DNA of 64,000 nucleotides. Source: Gemmatimonadota bacterium. Lineage in GTDB: Bacteria; Latescibacterota; UBA2968; UBA8231. The DNA is taken from the NCBI GenBank assembly GCA_018660835.1, contig JABJJN010000007.1, forward strand, positions 62,001 through 126,000. Direction: 5' to 3'. The translations under genes and the position numbers were made by a program. The notes beneath the pieces were generated by a model. It was not told the DNA's origin. It saw only the letters and a program-made list of their open reading frames with translations, and did not search any database. The number at the start of each line of letters is the position of its first letter. The first letter of the stretch is position 1. Shown here piece by piece: positions 43,182 to 51,834 of this stretch.

Positions 43182-44117
43182 ATGTCCACACCCAACATTT
43201 TGCCTGATCGTCCCAGCCTGGATCAACTCAAGACACAGGCCAAGGAACTGCTGCGCGCGCATCAGTCGCGCGACGAGGGAGTGGCCGACCGGCTTCGGGC
43301 GGCTCTGCCCGAGTTATCGTCGAGCGGCGATGAAGACATTCTATCGTTGAAGTTCGCCTTGTTGGACGCCCAGCGCGCCATCGCGAGCGAATACGGTTTC
43401 GCCACGTGGATGGAGATGTCACAGCACGTGGATGAAGCTCGACGAGGCACATTCGCGGATCTTTTCCAGTACAACCATGGCACGGCCTATCTGATCAGCC
43501 ACGAGGTAGATCTGTACGATCTCGCCATCGCGCTGCAGAGTGTGTCCGAAGCAGAGAAAAATGTGTTCACCTTCAACATGCCAGAGCCCATGCGTACCGA
43601 GTTTGAGTTGCATTCCGCAGCGGCAAAGGCTTCGGTCGACGATGTGGAGGCGGCGCGACGCCGGATTCTGGATGTAGTGAAGCGCCTCGCAGACGAGGGC
43701 CAACTTGCCTGGCCTCCGTGGGAGGATCGCAAGCCGCATATGCCTGGCAAGACGAATCGGGCCTCCGTCGAGTTGGAGGCGAAGTTGCAAAAAACGACGC
43801 GGCCGAGGATGAGTGAGTGCAGCTACGATGAGATCGATGAAGTGATGGCCGATCTCGGGCAGTTGGGGCGGCTGATGGGTATTCTGCACCTGGAGCCGCT
43901 GGCGAAGGATGTGGGAGATCCTTTCCTGCGCACGGGTCTGCAGATGGCTCTCGATGGCACGGAGCCCGATCGAGTTTCCGAGACGCTGGAGAACATGATG
44001 CGGTCACTGCTGCACGAACAAGAGGTTCGATATCGGAAGGTGATCGCCGGGATGCGATCAGTCCAGAAGGGCGACAACCCAGCTTATGTGCGTGAAACCC
44101 TGGGACTCATCCGCTAG
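43182..44117 (+). CDS. Ankyrin-associated N-domain fused to a FliG C-terminal-like domain
   Basis: The protein has 311 residues, with an AGGAGGAG ribosome site. Residues 9-85 (SLDQLKTQAKELLRAHQSRDE, LLDAQRAIASEYGFATWMEMSQHV) match the N-domain of the ankyrin protein at 13477. Residues about 90-176 (TAYLISHEVDLYDLAIALQ, SVDDVEAARRRILDVVKRLADEGQL) resemble the FliG C-terminal domain that contacts the flagellar stator, where the order EVD-DLALAL, NM, DVEEAQ-RI, RLE-G is conserved. The remainder (180-311) is helical and unassigned. No flagellar genes are seen in the window, so a motor role is doubtful. Confidence 0.75.
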   Translation: MSTPNILPDRPSLDQLKTQAKELLRAHQSRDEGVADRLRAALPELSSSGDEDILSLKFALLDAQRAIASEYGFATWMEMSQHVDEARRGTFADLFQYNHGTAYLISHEVDLYDLAIALQSVSEAEKNVFTFNMPEPMRTEFELHSAAAKASVDDVEAARRRILDVVKRLADEGQLAWPPWEDRKPHMPGKTNRASVELEAKLQKTTRPRMSECSYDEIDEVMADLGQLGRLMGILHLEPLAKDVGDPFLRTGLQMALDGTEPDRVSETLENMMRSLLHEQEVRYRKVIAGMRSVQKGDNPAYVRETLGLIR

Positions 44118-44174
44118 TAGATACTGAGACGCGTTAGTTAGATAGCTCACCGAGAAACGCAGACTGGAGTTTCC

Positions 44175-44360
44175 ATGAGTGAACAATATCCTTCATTCAA
44201 TCGTTGTCTGCGCCACGCTCTGTGGCCTGCGTCGCACGAGGGCGCTGCTGAACTGATTCCCACGGGCACGCCTGAGGAGGGCTGCCCCATCGGCGTCCGC
44301 AATGGTACGACGGGCGAGTGGGAACCGGTGCGCAAGCTGCAGTCCCAGCATAACTATTAA
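44175..44360 (+). CDS. Small hypothetical protein (first half of a split frame)
   Basis: The protein has 61 residues, with GGAG six bases before the ATG. It is not recognised. The TAA at 44358 is followed immediately by an in-frame GTG and 85 more codons of similarly composed sequence, so this may be the first part of a gene interrupted by one stop codon. Confidence 0.45.
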   Translation: MSEQYPSFNRCLRHALWPASHEGAAELIPTGTPEEGCPIGVRNGTTGEWEPVRKLQSQHNY

Positions 44361-44621
44361 GTGGTACAGGACGTGCGCGGGCACAAGATGCCCTACATGG
44401 AACAGTGGGGTAGTCTCGAGGCGGGAGACCCAAACCGACTGGGCATGTATCGGCTGCTGATCCCAGATCCCACCGGGACGGGGACCTTCGCTGATGCTGG
44501 TGACGTGCAGGGATGGAATGGCAGCATCCTCGTGTCGATTTACCCGCCTTTGGCCTGTGACGACGGGATAGAGACGTCGGCGCAGATCATACCGAAACAC
44601 GTGATGGGGCTTCTCCCGTGA
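44361..44621 (+). CDS. Small hypothetical protein (second half of a split frame)
   Basis: The frame has 86 codons from GTG, directly after the TAA of the previous frame and in register with it. No separate ribosome site is visible. Segments MYRLLIPDPTGTGTFADAGD and NGSILVSIYPPLACDDG look like folded protein, but the family is unknown. It could be made by reinitiation or stop read-through, or be part of a pseudogene. Confidence 0.4.
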   Translation: MVQDVRGHKMPYMEQWGSLEAGDPNRLGMYRLLIPDPTGTGTFADAGDVQGWNGSILVSIYPPLACDDGIETSAQIIPKHVMGLLP

Positions 44622-44883
44622 TGACCATGATGGCAAGAGACCGGACGGCCTCGCTCACCCAGTCGCGGCCAATGGCCCCGCTGCCCGTACAACCTACGAC
44701 CTCGGCGTCAGGACAAATCTCATGTGCTCCTTCGATCAGTTGGCTGAGATCGTGCCCCATCGTCGAGTGCATGATCACGAGACGAGCAGGGCGTGAGGAT
44801 TCGTCCATTGCCTCAGCGAGGGCTTCGCGTATCGCCTTCGCGGAGTTTACATGGGAACTTGCAGAGGAATAGAAGCCAAGCAT
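44587..44883 (-). pseudogene. N-terminal fragment of a FIST-domain protein
   Basis: 98 residues. MHSTMGHDLSQLIEGAHEICPDAEVVGCTGSGAIGRDWVSEAVRSLAIMVI matches the start of the FIST_N sensor domain, whose proteins usually exceed 350 residues and bind small ligands such as amino acids. The frame stops right after this segment, and no continuation is found in the other frames. The 3' end overlaps the plus-strand small frame by 35 bases, which supports a broken gene. Confidence 0.6.
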
Positions 44884-44984
44884 GGTAGTCCTATTGTCTC
44901 TCGAACACGGTTAGCGACAGGTCGTCGCATCGGTGATAGACAACCGGGCCCGCCAGATGTCCAGGCCCACCAAGGCCGCAGGCC

Positions 44985-46274
44985 CTACGGAAAGGACGTC
45001 GTTTCGACATCCACAAGGGATCCGTTCTCGACTTTCCAGATCAGATACGTGCCACTCATGATGTCACCGTTTTCGTCGAAGTCGACCTCACCGCCCGCAC
45101 CCTCGTAGTCGATATCAGTGCCACTCGCTATCAGATCTCGTGCCTCGGCAAACTTACCGGGAACGACTTGCGTGCCACCTACGGATACGGAGGGCAGGTT
45201 GGCCGTCAAGAGCGAGGCATCGACAGCACCCGCCTGCTGCAACGCGAGAGCCGCAAGATAGACGGCATCATAGGTCGCGTCGCCGTAACTCTCTGGTGGT
45301 GCCGCATCGAAGGTTGCTCTGAACAGATCGTTGAAGTGGCGATACGCCTCACTGTCGATGCGCGGGAAGGGGATGGCACCCAGCATTCGCTCTGTCACCT
45401 CTGGTGCAGAGTTTTCAAGAAAGGAACTGCTCGCGATCGCGTCACATGCAAAGAAGGTGACGGGGTGATCGGGCAATCTCTGACTGGCGGCGATAGTGAT
45501 TTTCGCTCCATCGCTCTCGTAGGTGATCAGATAGATCAACTGTGGCGCACCAGCGAAGACGCGTGACACATCCAAGCTATAGTCGTGAGAGGCGATCTCG
45601 TTCTGGCTGAGATCGGCATATGCGATTGAGGCTGTCACTGTTCCACCCAGTTGCTCGAAACTCGCTGCAAATGCGTCGGACAGTCCCGAACCGTAGGCGT
45701 TGTCGACGTAGAGGATACCAGCTGTCTGATGGCCGTTGGAAAATGCCCACTGGGCCGCTACCCTTCCCTGAAATACATCAGACGCCGCGGTACGCCAGAC
45801 GAGTCCTGCGTCATCGAGTTCACTGATCAACGGCGATGTCGCAGAGGGGGTGATCAGTGGGATGCCTGCAGGGATCGTTACCTGTTGAGCTACATCTATC
45901 GTGGCGCTGGATGTGCCGGGCCCAATAATGACAACCACCCCATCTTCGACGAGTTGTCGAGCGCCTTCTACGGCGATTGCACGGACCGTTTCTGTATTGG
46001 CGATCAGTAGTTCAAGGGGGCGACCGAGCACGCCGCCGCTCTCGTTGATCTCATCGATCGCCAGTTGCGCCGCCTGATTCCAGGACAGGCCCCTCGCCCA
46101 GGAGCCCGTTACCGGAACGAGGAGTCCGATGCGAATCGGTTCCACATCCGCATCGGGGCTCGTGGATGAGTCGCCACCTACGCCGCTGCAGCCAATTCCT
46201 AGCAGCAAGGAAAGTAGCAGTGTGCGGGTCTTCGCGGAGAATGGGATCCATTCGCTGTGCATGTAGTTTGTCAT
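44985..46274 (-). CDS. Periplasmic amino-acid/small-molecule binding protein (LivJ-like, Peripla_BP_6)
   Basis: From the ATG at 46274 the protein has 429 residues; the start overlaps the preceding stop (TGATG). The lipobox is LLLGIGC. The binding fold shows IRIGLLVPVTGSWARGLSWNQAAQLAIDEINESGG, LVEDGVVVIIGPGTSSATIDVAQQ, PLITPSATSP, and late SYGDATYDAVYLAALALQQAGA. Such lipoproteins feed ABC importers or sensors, but no permease or ATPase for it is seen here. It is the last gene of the minus-strand glycan operon. Confidence 0.88.
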   Translation of the reverse strand: MTNYMHSEWIPFSAKTRTLLLSLLLGIGCSGVGGDSSTSPDADVEPIRIGLLVPVTGSWARGLSWNQAAQLAIDEINESGGVLGRPLELLIANTETVRAIAVEGARQLVEDGVVVIIGPGTSSATIDVAQQVTIPAGIPLITPSATSPLISELDDAGLVWRTAASDVFQGRVAAQWAFSNGHQTAGILYVDNAYGSGLSDAFAASFEQLGGTVTASIAYADLSQNEIASHDYSLDVSRVFAGAPQLIYLITYESDGAKITIAASQRLPDHPVTFFACDAIASSSFLENSAPEVTERMLGAIPFPRIDSEAYRHFNDLFRATFDAAPPESYGDATYDAVYLAALALQQAGAVDASLLTANLPSVSVGGTQVVPGKFAEARDLIASGTDIDYEGAGGEVDFDENGDIMSGTYLIWKVENGSLVDVETTSFP

Positions 46275-47173
46275 CACTGCAAAGCTACCGGAGAGAGGCC
46301 ATTTCGCCCAATTGCATGGGTGATTGAGCAACGGCAAGAGGGAATGGATACCAGATCTTCATAGGTCACGTAGATGTGACTCGTCAGATAGCCCGGTTTG
46401 TTGACATGTGCCGAGAATGCCGTGGAGATCATTCTGTGGTCAACAAGCTCGCTGCTCAGCAGATAGGCCTCTCCCAAGACTGCGTAAGCGACGACACTCG
46501 AGAGCAATCCTGCGTGCGCGAAGGAAACGTCATCGCGCAACAGTGTGTATTCCGGTACCTGCCGAGCGACTGCATCCTCCCAGTAACTCTGTAAACTATC
46601 CGGCGCTGATCGAGGTTCCAGATTCGTCGCGACGAAATCAATCCATCTGTGGTTAGAGAAGCCGGGGAAGCCAAGCATGCTGTACGGAGCAGCGATCGTT
46701 GTGCCTGACCCGTTCTTGATGGCGTATTCGATATCGAAGTCAGGCCCGTGCCCGAAGGTGTACGTGACAGCCAGATCGAGCCCGTCGAGGATCACGCTCT
46801 TTCTTGAATAGGCAAGGACGACGCTCGTGTCTGTGCGACTGACCTTCGGCCCATTCCACACAGGATCGATGAGCTTGGAACGTACCGTGTCAGCGTCACC
46901 AAACCACAGCCACTCCCAGTCGCCCAGAGGGAATTCCCAATGAGCGAAATCACCAGGTTGGTCTCGCATGCGCAACGAGACGACACCGAAGGGTTGTCCA
47001 CTACTGATCGCTACACTGAATTGATCGGTCTCCACCTGCGTCAATCCATCGGATGTTACGACGCCGACTTGTGACTCAGGTGCAGTGGCCTGGTCTCCGC
47101 ATGCGAACAATAACATGGCCAAGAGCAGAACACTCGGCGATCGGATGCTCGAACTCAGCTCTGCGGTCCACAT
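46274..47173 (-). CDS. Hypothetical lipoprotein
   Basis: From the ATG at 47173 the protein has 299 residues; a GTG two codons upstream is closer to AGGAG. The signal ends LLAMLLFACGDQ (lipobox). The body is beta-rich with many aromatic residues (GDFAHWEFPLGDWEWLWFGD, AVTYTFGHGPDFDIEYAIKNG), recalling carbohydrate-binding or galactose-mutarotase-like folds; this is suggestion only. It lies 78 bases after the polysaccharide-lyase gene and overlaps the binding-protein gene by one base. Confidence 0.72.
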   Translation of the reverse strand: MWTAELSSSIRSPSVLLLAMLLFACGDQATAPESQVGVVTSDGLTQVETDQFSVAISSGQPFGVVSLRMRDQPGDFAHWEFPLGDWEWLWFGDADTVRSKLIDPVWNGPKVSRTDTSVVLAYSRKSVILDGLDLAVTYTFGHGPDFDIEYAIKNGSGTTIAAPYSMLGFPGFSNHRWIDFVATNLEPRSAPDSLQSYWEDAVARQVPEYTLLRDDVSFAHAGLLSSVVAYAVLGEAYLLSSELVDHRMISTAFSAHVNKPGYLTSHIYVTYEDLVSIPSCRCSITHAIGRNGLSPVALQ

Positions 47174-47251
47174 CGTCACGACACTCCTGAGACAGCGCAA
47201 AAGGGTGGATATTCGATCGGCAGCGGATTTCGTTCCTGCACTGCTCATCAC

Positions 47252-50200
47252 CTATATGCGGAAGACTTCAGGTCCGCTGGCGAGGAGCACGTCCGAACCC
47301 AAACCTACAGTAAAGGAGCAAGTGGTCGGCAAAGGATTCATCTCCTCTATAATCCCATCGAGATTCACCTGACGCAATCCTCCCAAGGCATCCACAACCA
47401 CCATGCCAGCTCCAAGTGGTGTTACGTGTGCAACGCCCTGCTCAAGCAGTCGATGCCAGATGAGATGGCCATCCAGATCGTAACAGAGCATGAAGCCCTG
47501 ACTGGTCCCGACGAACACACGCTCGCGGGCACCTGCGATGTAGATTCCAGTGACGCTGCCACCGAGCCGCTGCATCCATTGCCGCTCCCACCTGTAGCCA
47601 CCGGCACCCTGGCCATCCGCACCCGCCTCATCAAGACGGAACAGATGAAGATTGGCGCCGCGGCTGGCGCCACACGCGATCAATCGATTTCCGCCAGCGT
47701 CGCCAAAGGCGAGTGCCGTCTGCATGCTGGTCCAACCTTCGACGGGTAATTCTGCGATCAGCTGTCCATCTGGTTGCAGGATGCGGCACGTGGACTGATC
47801 GCTGAGAATGTCTCCGCCGACGATGATTCGTCGTTCACCTGAAGTGTCCACTTCGGCGACAGCGACCCGACCGGGAACGCCTTCGTTGTAGCGCCAGCGC
47901 CACTGTTCGCTGCCACTGGCGTCAAAGCAGCGCACCTGGATGTCACCACAGCCGACGGCGAAAAACGGTTCGCCGTCGCTGATGCCTCCGGCGACTTGAA
48001 CCGGGGCGGGTGTGGGTAATTCCCACCACGGCCAGGGACAGGGCTCCCGTTCAATCACCGTCGACCACAAGTTGTCGCCAGCGAGGTTGAAACCCGTCAG
48101 GCTCGCCGGCCCGTGTCCGGCGGCCAACAAGGGATCTGAGCCCTGTGCTGCACCGATATCACGCACGGGACCTTCGAGTTGTGTTGTCCACAGTTTGCTG
48201 CCATCCGCCGCTACGAGATTCAATGTTCCCCGGTCGGTCCCCACGGCAGTGGAGCCATCATCCAAGGCACACATCGCCGTAATCCGATCCTGTGCATCGA
48301 AGAAGGTAGCGGGCGTGGAATCGCCTGTGCGAGGCGTTGCAACGGGCGCGCGGAGGACTGGCTGCTGGATTTCGATGGACTTCAGATCCGGCGCAATGTC
48401 AGCCAAGTGAATCGTCGGTTCTTCTGGGGCGCAGCCCTGCACAAGGTGCACGAACTGCACGGACTCCCCAGGCGCCAGGTGTTTCGCCTCTCGTGCTGCG
48501 AAGGAGTTGAGCACCATCTCGTCTGTGTGATATCGATCGCGCCAACGCGCCTTGTCAGAAGCTTTCTGATAGCGAAGGTGCACGGGCTCCTGTTGCGTGC
48601 TCAACTGCGCTGGCTCGCACAGACTTTCTATTCGCACATCGACGAAATCGACACACGGACTTTTTCGACGCCCCGTTGCTTGTCGACCCTGAAGTTCAAG
48701 TCGAGTTGGTGTGCGAAAGTGCGCCTCTACGGCAAAATCACCTGCCTCATTCGCCGTCACTGTATCTACAATGGCCACACATCGACCAGGGAGAAGGTGG
48801 ACTTCCCGCACCCAATCGGTACCGGCGTAGTCCTTCAGCCGCGTGCGCAAATAGACGACGCCTGCATCATCGGTTTCATTCGCTTCCACAGCGGCGAACC
48901 CTGGGATGACACCTGCCTCGCCATTGCGCACGACGGTCACCACCGAGTGATGATCTGGGGCGGAGAGGACGAAGTTGTCCTCTTGCACGAGCAGTGAGAC
49001 GCCAAGCCGTGCGTATTCCACAATCCCCATGGCATCATCGTAGGAATGGCTGCCGCCGCCAAGACCATCCATCAGGAAATAGTCGTCCGTCAATTCCCAT
49101 CCTGTGCGGATCGCCAGCTTGTCAAAACAGTGCTCGATCGGTGCAGAGGGTGGGCACGTAACGGCGAGGGGAGCCACCTCGGGATCGCGATCCCAGGCGC
49201 AATAGATCAGCGGATCCACGGGAACGACGGTCACACCGATCATCTCAGCAGGCGTCTGGGGATCCTCTTCTGTGGCGAACGCCCTGGGAAGGGCCGTCAG
49301 AGAAGCCAATCGCCGGTCCGCTGATGCCAGGTCATGAGCAAAGCGAAAGCGCCCATCGCCATAGTAGGCGGCAGCGATGCGTAGACTCGGCCCGGGGAAC
49401 TGCCGGCGCAGGTCACAGTCCCCGGCAGTGGGTAGCCAGCCACTATTGTTGATGACGGCCATGGCACACTCTGCCGCCAGGCGAGCGCCGCCTTCCTCGA
49501 AATAGCGATGGGATTGATCCAGTAGTGCGTACTCGAGCATCACTGGCTGCGACATCCACCAACCGTGACACAAGCCATCACACAACGGTTTCCACGACGA
49601 CCCATAGGGTTCGAACACACGATGGCCGACACTGCGCCAATGATCAGGGCCCGCCACGTCCGGAAAGTGCGTTTCGAAGTACTGGGCAGTGTACATCAAT
49701 GTCAGCGCCGGTATCAGCTCGTGGTTCTGCCGTGGGAACTTCGGGGTCTGCACGCGACGGCAGTTTGCCACATGCTGCCATCCTTCCTCACTCTCTGCCC
49801 AGCCATAGAAGAATTGTGTGATGGCAAGACGCTCTTCGTCGCTGAACAGATCCATATGTTCCACCAGCTGCCACGGCTGATAGCGTGACAGGCTATACAG
49901 GTGCGACTGCACAATCTTGTCGTTCCTGTCATAGCCGGATGCGATGATCGCACGCCAGGCGTCTCGATATGCCGCACCCAGCTCTGGCTCACCGGTGAGA
50001 TAGTACAGATACCCCTTGAGATCGCCCTGCGCCGTATTTGCGACTTCCCAGATGGATGTCGGCAGAGGTTCGTCTCGACATTCGGCGACCTCGTCAGCGG
50101 ACATGGGCAGGCGGGTGACTTTAAGGTCCAACAGGTGTGGAAGGGGGGCGGCGAGTCGGCTGATCAGCGCCTCGCAACCTGCCTGCGCACCATCGGCATC

Positions 50201-50593
50201 GCTGTAGCCAAGCAGGATTACATTGTGCCCCGAGCCGAAGGGGTTGCAAAGCGTTCGGACTTCGAACCCGGCTGGACCGGGATACCAGAGATCTGTCGCA
50301 CACAATGCCTGGAAGTACAGCATCCGCACACACAGGCTATCCGCCAGGTTGCCGACGACGACGACGGGCCCCGTGGCTTCGCGTAAGAGCTGGCCCTCTG
50401 GGTCGTCGAGGATTTCGGTCACGAGACCCATGCCTTGAAGTGCACGGTGGATGGACGTCGCCGTCTGCTGGCCATGGGCCGAGTGCGGCGAGGCAATCAC
50501 AATGGGTGTGTCTATTTGTAGCGGCGTCTGCGTCTGGAGGGGCCGAGGATGTTGGATGATCCTGTGAAGGTCCGGTGCTTCGTCAGGTGTCAT
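47252..50593 (-). CDS. Heparinase II/III-like polysaccharide lyase fused to a PQQ-type beta-propeller
   Basis: The protein has 1113 residues. Residues 25-170 (PVVVVGNLADSLCVRMLYF, TDLWYPGPAGFEVRTL) resemble the alpha-glucuronidase N-terminal domain. Residues 190-470 form a helical toroid (NHELIPALTLMYTAQYF, CHGWWMSQPVMLEYALLDQS), and 500-740 the beta-sandwich typical of heparinase II/III lyases (FLMDGLGGGSHSYDDAMGIVEYARLG). Residues 765-1113 are PQQ-like propeller blades (DDGSTAVGTDRGTLNLVAADGSKLWT, ERVFVGTSQGFMLCYDLDGHLIWH). There is no signal peptide. The start lies three bases after the stop of the enolase-superfamily gene, so it belongs to the same operon and probably acts on imported uronate-rich oligosaccharides. 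Confidence 0.82.
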   Translation of the reverse strand: MTPDEAPDLHRIIQHPRPLQTQTPLQIDTPIVIASPHSAHGQQTATSIHRALQGMGLVTEILDDPEGQLLREATGPVVVVGNLADSLCVRMLYFQALCATDLWYPGPAGFEVRTLCNPFGSGHNVILLGYSDADGAQAGCEALISRLAAPLPHLLDLKVTRLPMSADEVAECRDEPLPTSIWEVANTAQGDLKGYLYYLTGEPELGAAYRDAWRAIIASGYDRNDKIVQSHLYSLSRYQPWQLVEHMDLFSDEERLAITQFFYGWAESEEGWQHVANCRRVQTPKFPRQNHELIPALTLMYTAQYFETHFPDVAGPDHWRSVGHRVFEPYGSSWKPLCDGLCHGWWMSQPVMLEYALLDQSHRYFEEGGARLAAECAMAVINNSGWLPTAGDCDLRRQFPGPSLRIAAAYYGDGRFRFAHDLASADRRLASLTALPRAFATEEDPQTPAEMIGVTVVPVDPLIYCAWDRDPEVAPLAVTCPPSAPIEHCFDKLAIRTGWELTDDYFLMDGLGGGSHSYDDAMGIVEYARLGVSLLVQEDNFVLSAPDHHSVVTVVRNGEAGVIPGFAAVEANETDDAGVVYLRTRLKDYAGTDWVREVHLLPGRCVAIVDTVTANEAGDFAVEAHFRTPTRLELQGRQATGRRKSPCVDFVDVRIESLCEPAQLSTQQEPVHLRYQKASDKARWRDRYHTDEMVLNSFAAREAKHLAPGESVQFVHLVQGCAPEEPTIHLADIAPDLKSIEIQQPVLRAPVATPRTGDSTPATFFDAQDRITAMCALDDGSTAVGTDRGTLNLVAADGSKLWTTQLEGPVRDIGAAQGSDPLLAAGHGPASLTGFNLAGDNLWSTVIEREPCPWPWWELPTPAPVQVAGGISDGEPFFAVGCGDIQVRCFDASGSEQWRWRYNEGVPGRVAVAEVDTSGERRIIVGGDILSDQSTCRILQPDGQLIAELPVEGWTSMQTALAFGDAGGNRLIACGASRGANLHLFRLDEAGADGQGAGGYRWERQWMQRLGGSVTGIYIAGARERVFVGTSQGFMLCYDLDGHLIWHRLLEQGVAHVTPLGAGMVVVDALGGLRQVNLDGIIEEMNPLPTTCSFTVGLGSDVLLASGPEVFRI

Positions 50594-50596
50594 GCG

Positions 50597-51832
50597 TTAT
50601 GCCGTCGGATCCATTTCGACGGCCCCCTCGCGGGCCAGCTGATCGTGGATCTGCTCAAAGCTCTCCGACCCGTCATCATGCCACAGCTTGAGGTCTATGC
50701 CGCGCAGGTTGCCTTCCTCGCGTCCTGTCAGGCGCACCACGTCCGTTGGCAGGGTTGTGTACCAACGGCGCTCTCCCAAGCTCAGGATGCCGACAGTGCG
50801 TGTTGGTGGCGCAGTTGGGGCGGCGGCGCGTTCTGCCATCTGAGCCAGGGCGTCCTCGTCGACCTCGATACCCAGCCCCGGCCCCTCAGGCACCCTCGAT
50901 GCGCCGGCGACGACGGCGATCCGTTCGGTGGTGATGTCATCGTCGTATTGGTCGTCCAGATGGATGGAGTGTCCCGTTGCCGTCGGCAGGACAGCAGCCA
51001 TGTGCAAGGCGAGGGCCTTGGTCAAGGTGCCACCCGTGAGCTGCAGGAGCATCTGGGTGTTGGCGCACGCACAGGCAGCGCCACCGGTAAGGGTGCGACC
51101 GATCGAGACACCGCTGAACAGGTAGGTATCGGCGACACCTGCGGCGAGTTCGGGGAGCAGAGGATGTGTGGCAGACACGTGGAACAGGAGGGGGATGTGG
51201 CTCTGTGAACGCAGCCGACACCAGGAGTCGCGGTCTGGTTTCGGGAAGGGATCCTCGATGAAGCCGACGATGGGGTGATTCTCGAAGTGCCGCACCAATT
51301 GCAGGGCCGTCGCCAACGTGCGGTTGCCGTTGAGGTCGAAGTGGAGGCGGAAGTGAGCAGGGGCGATGGCTTCAGCGGCACGTGTCTGCTCGAGGACGTC
51401 GAAGAATGGTGCCGTGTGCATCTTCATTACACGATACCCTTCCTCCACCGAACGGCCAGCCTCGCGGCCGAAATCTTCGGCCGATGCTCGGGGCGTCCAG
51501 GCGGCAACGGAGACGGCGTCACGAATCTTCGGTCCCATCAACTGATAGGCGGGCACATCGAGGGATTTCCCCATCAGATCGTAGAGTGCGCCTCCGAGAC
51601 CTGGATCGAAGTTGTTGTTGATGAACTCAAAGGGATCGCACCCTATCAACGGCTGCAGGGATGCCCGGGTGGGACCCACGAGTCGGTGATCACCGTAACC
51701 CACAAGACCGTTGTCGGCGCGAACCCGGTAGATCGTGCGCTGGTTGATGGGGCCCGCCCAGATCTCGCGCCCGGCGTGGCGTGGCGCCAAGGGTGGTTTG
51801 ATGGGGATGATGTCAATTTCAGAAATCTTCAT
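50597..51832 (-). CDS. Mandelate racemase/muconate lactonizing enzyme family protein
   Basis: From the ATG at 51832 the protein has 411 residues. The N-terminal cap (KISEIDIIPIKPPLAPRHAGREIW, RTIYRVRADNGLVGYGDHR) and barrel strands are present: YRVMKMHTAP at the K-x-K position, LHFDLNG (first metal Asp) and VGFIEDPF (second metal Glu). The position where the third carboxylate is expected reads LLFHVSA. The enolase superfamily removes a proton alpha to a carboxylate, often to dehydrate sugar acids, which suits the polysaccharide-lyase neighbour. The two-base gap to the upstream stop indicates co-translation. Confidence 0.85.
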   Translation of the reverse strand: MKISEIDIIPIKPPLAPRHAGREIWAGPINQRTIYRVRADNGLVGYGDHRLVGPTRASLQPLIGCDPFEFINNNFDPGLGGALYDLMGKSLDVPAYQLMGPKIRDAVSVAAWTPRASAEDFGREAGRSVEEGYRVMKMHTAPFFDVLEQTRAAEAIAPAHFRLHFDLNGNRTLATALQLVRHFENHPIVGFIEDPFPKPDRDSWCRLRSQSHIPLLFHVSATHPLLPELAAGVADTYLFSGVSIGRTLTGGAACACANTQMLLQLTGGTLTKALALHMAAVLPTATGHSIHLDDQYDDDITTERIAVVAGASRVPEGPGLGIEVDEDALAQMAERAAAPTAPPTRTVGILSLGERRWYTTLPTDVVRLTGREEGNLRGIDLKLWHDDGSESFEQIHDQLAREGAVEMDPTA

Positions 51833-51834
51833 GG

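Noticed and set aside
44193..44636. 147-codon minus-strand frame that could continue the FIST fragment
   Set aside because: Its translation shows none of the FIST pattern, so it is not the missing half.
48179..48997. 272-codon plus-strand frame inside the polysaccharide-lyase gene
   Set aside because: Antisense to a conserved enzyme, with biased composition and no motifs.
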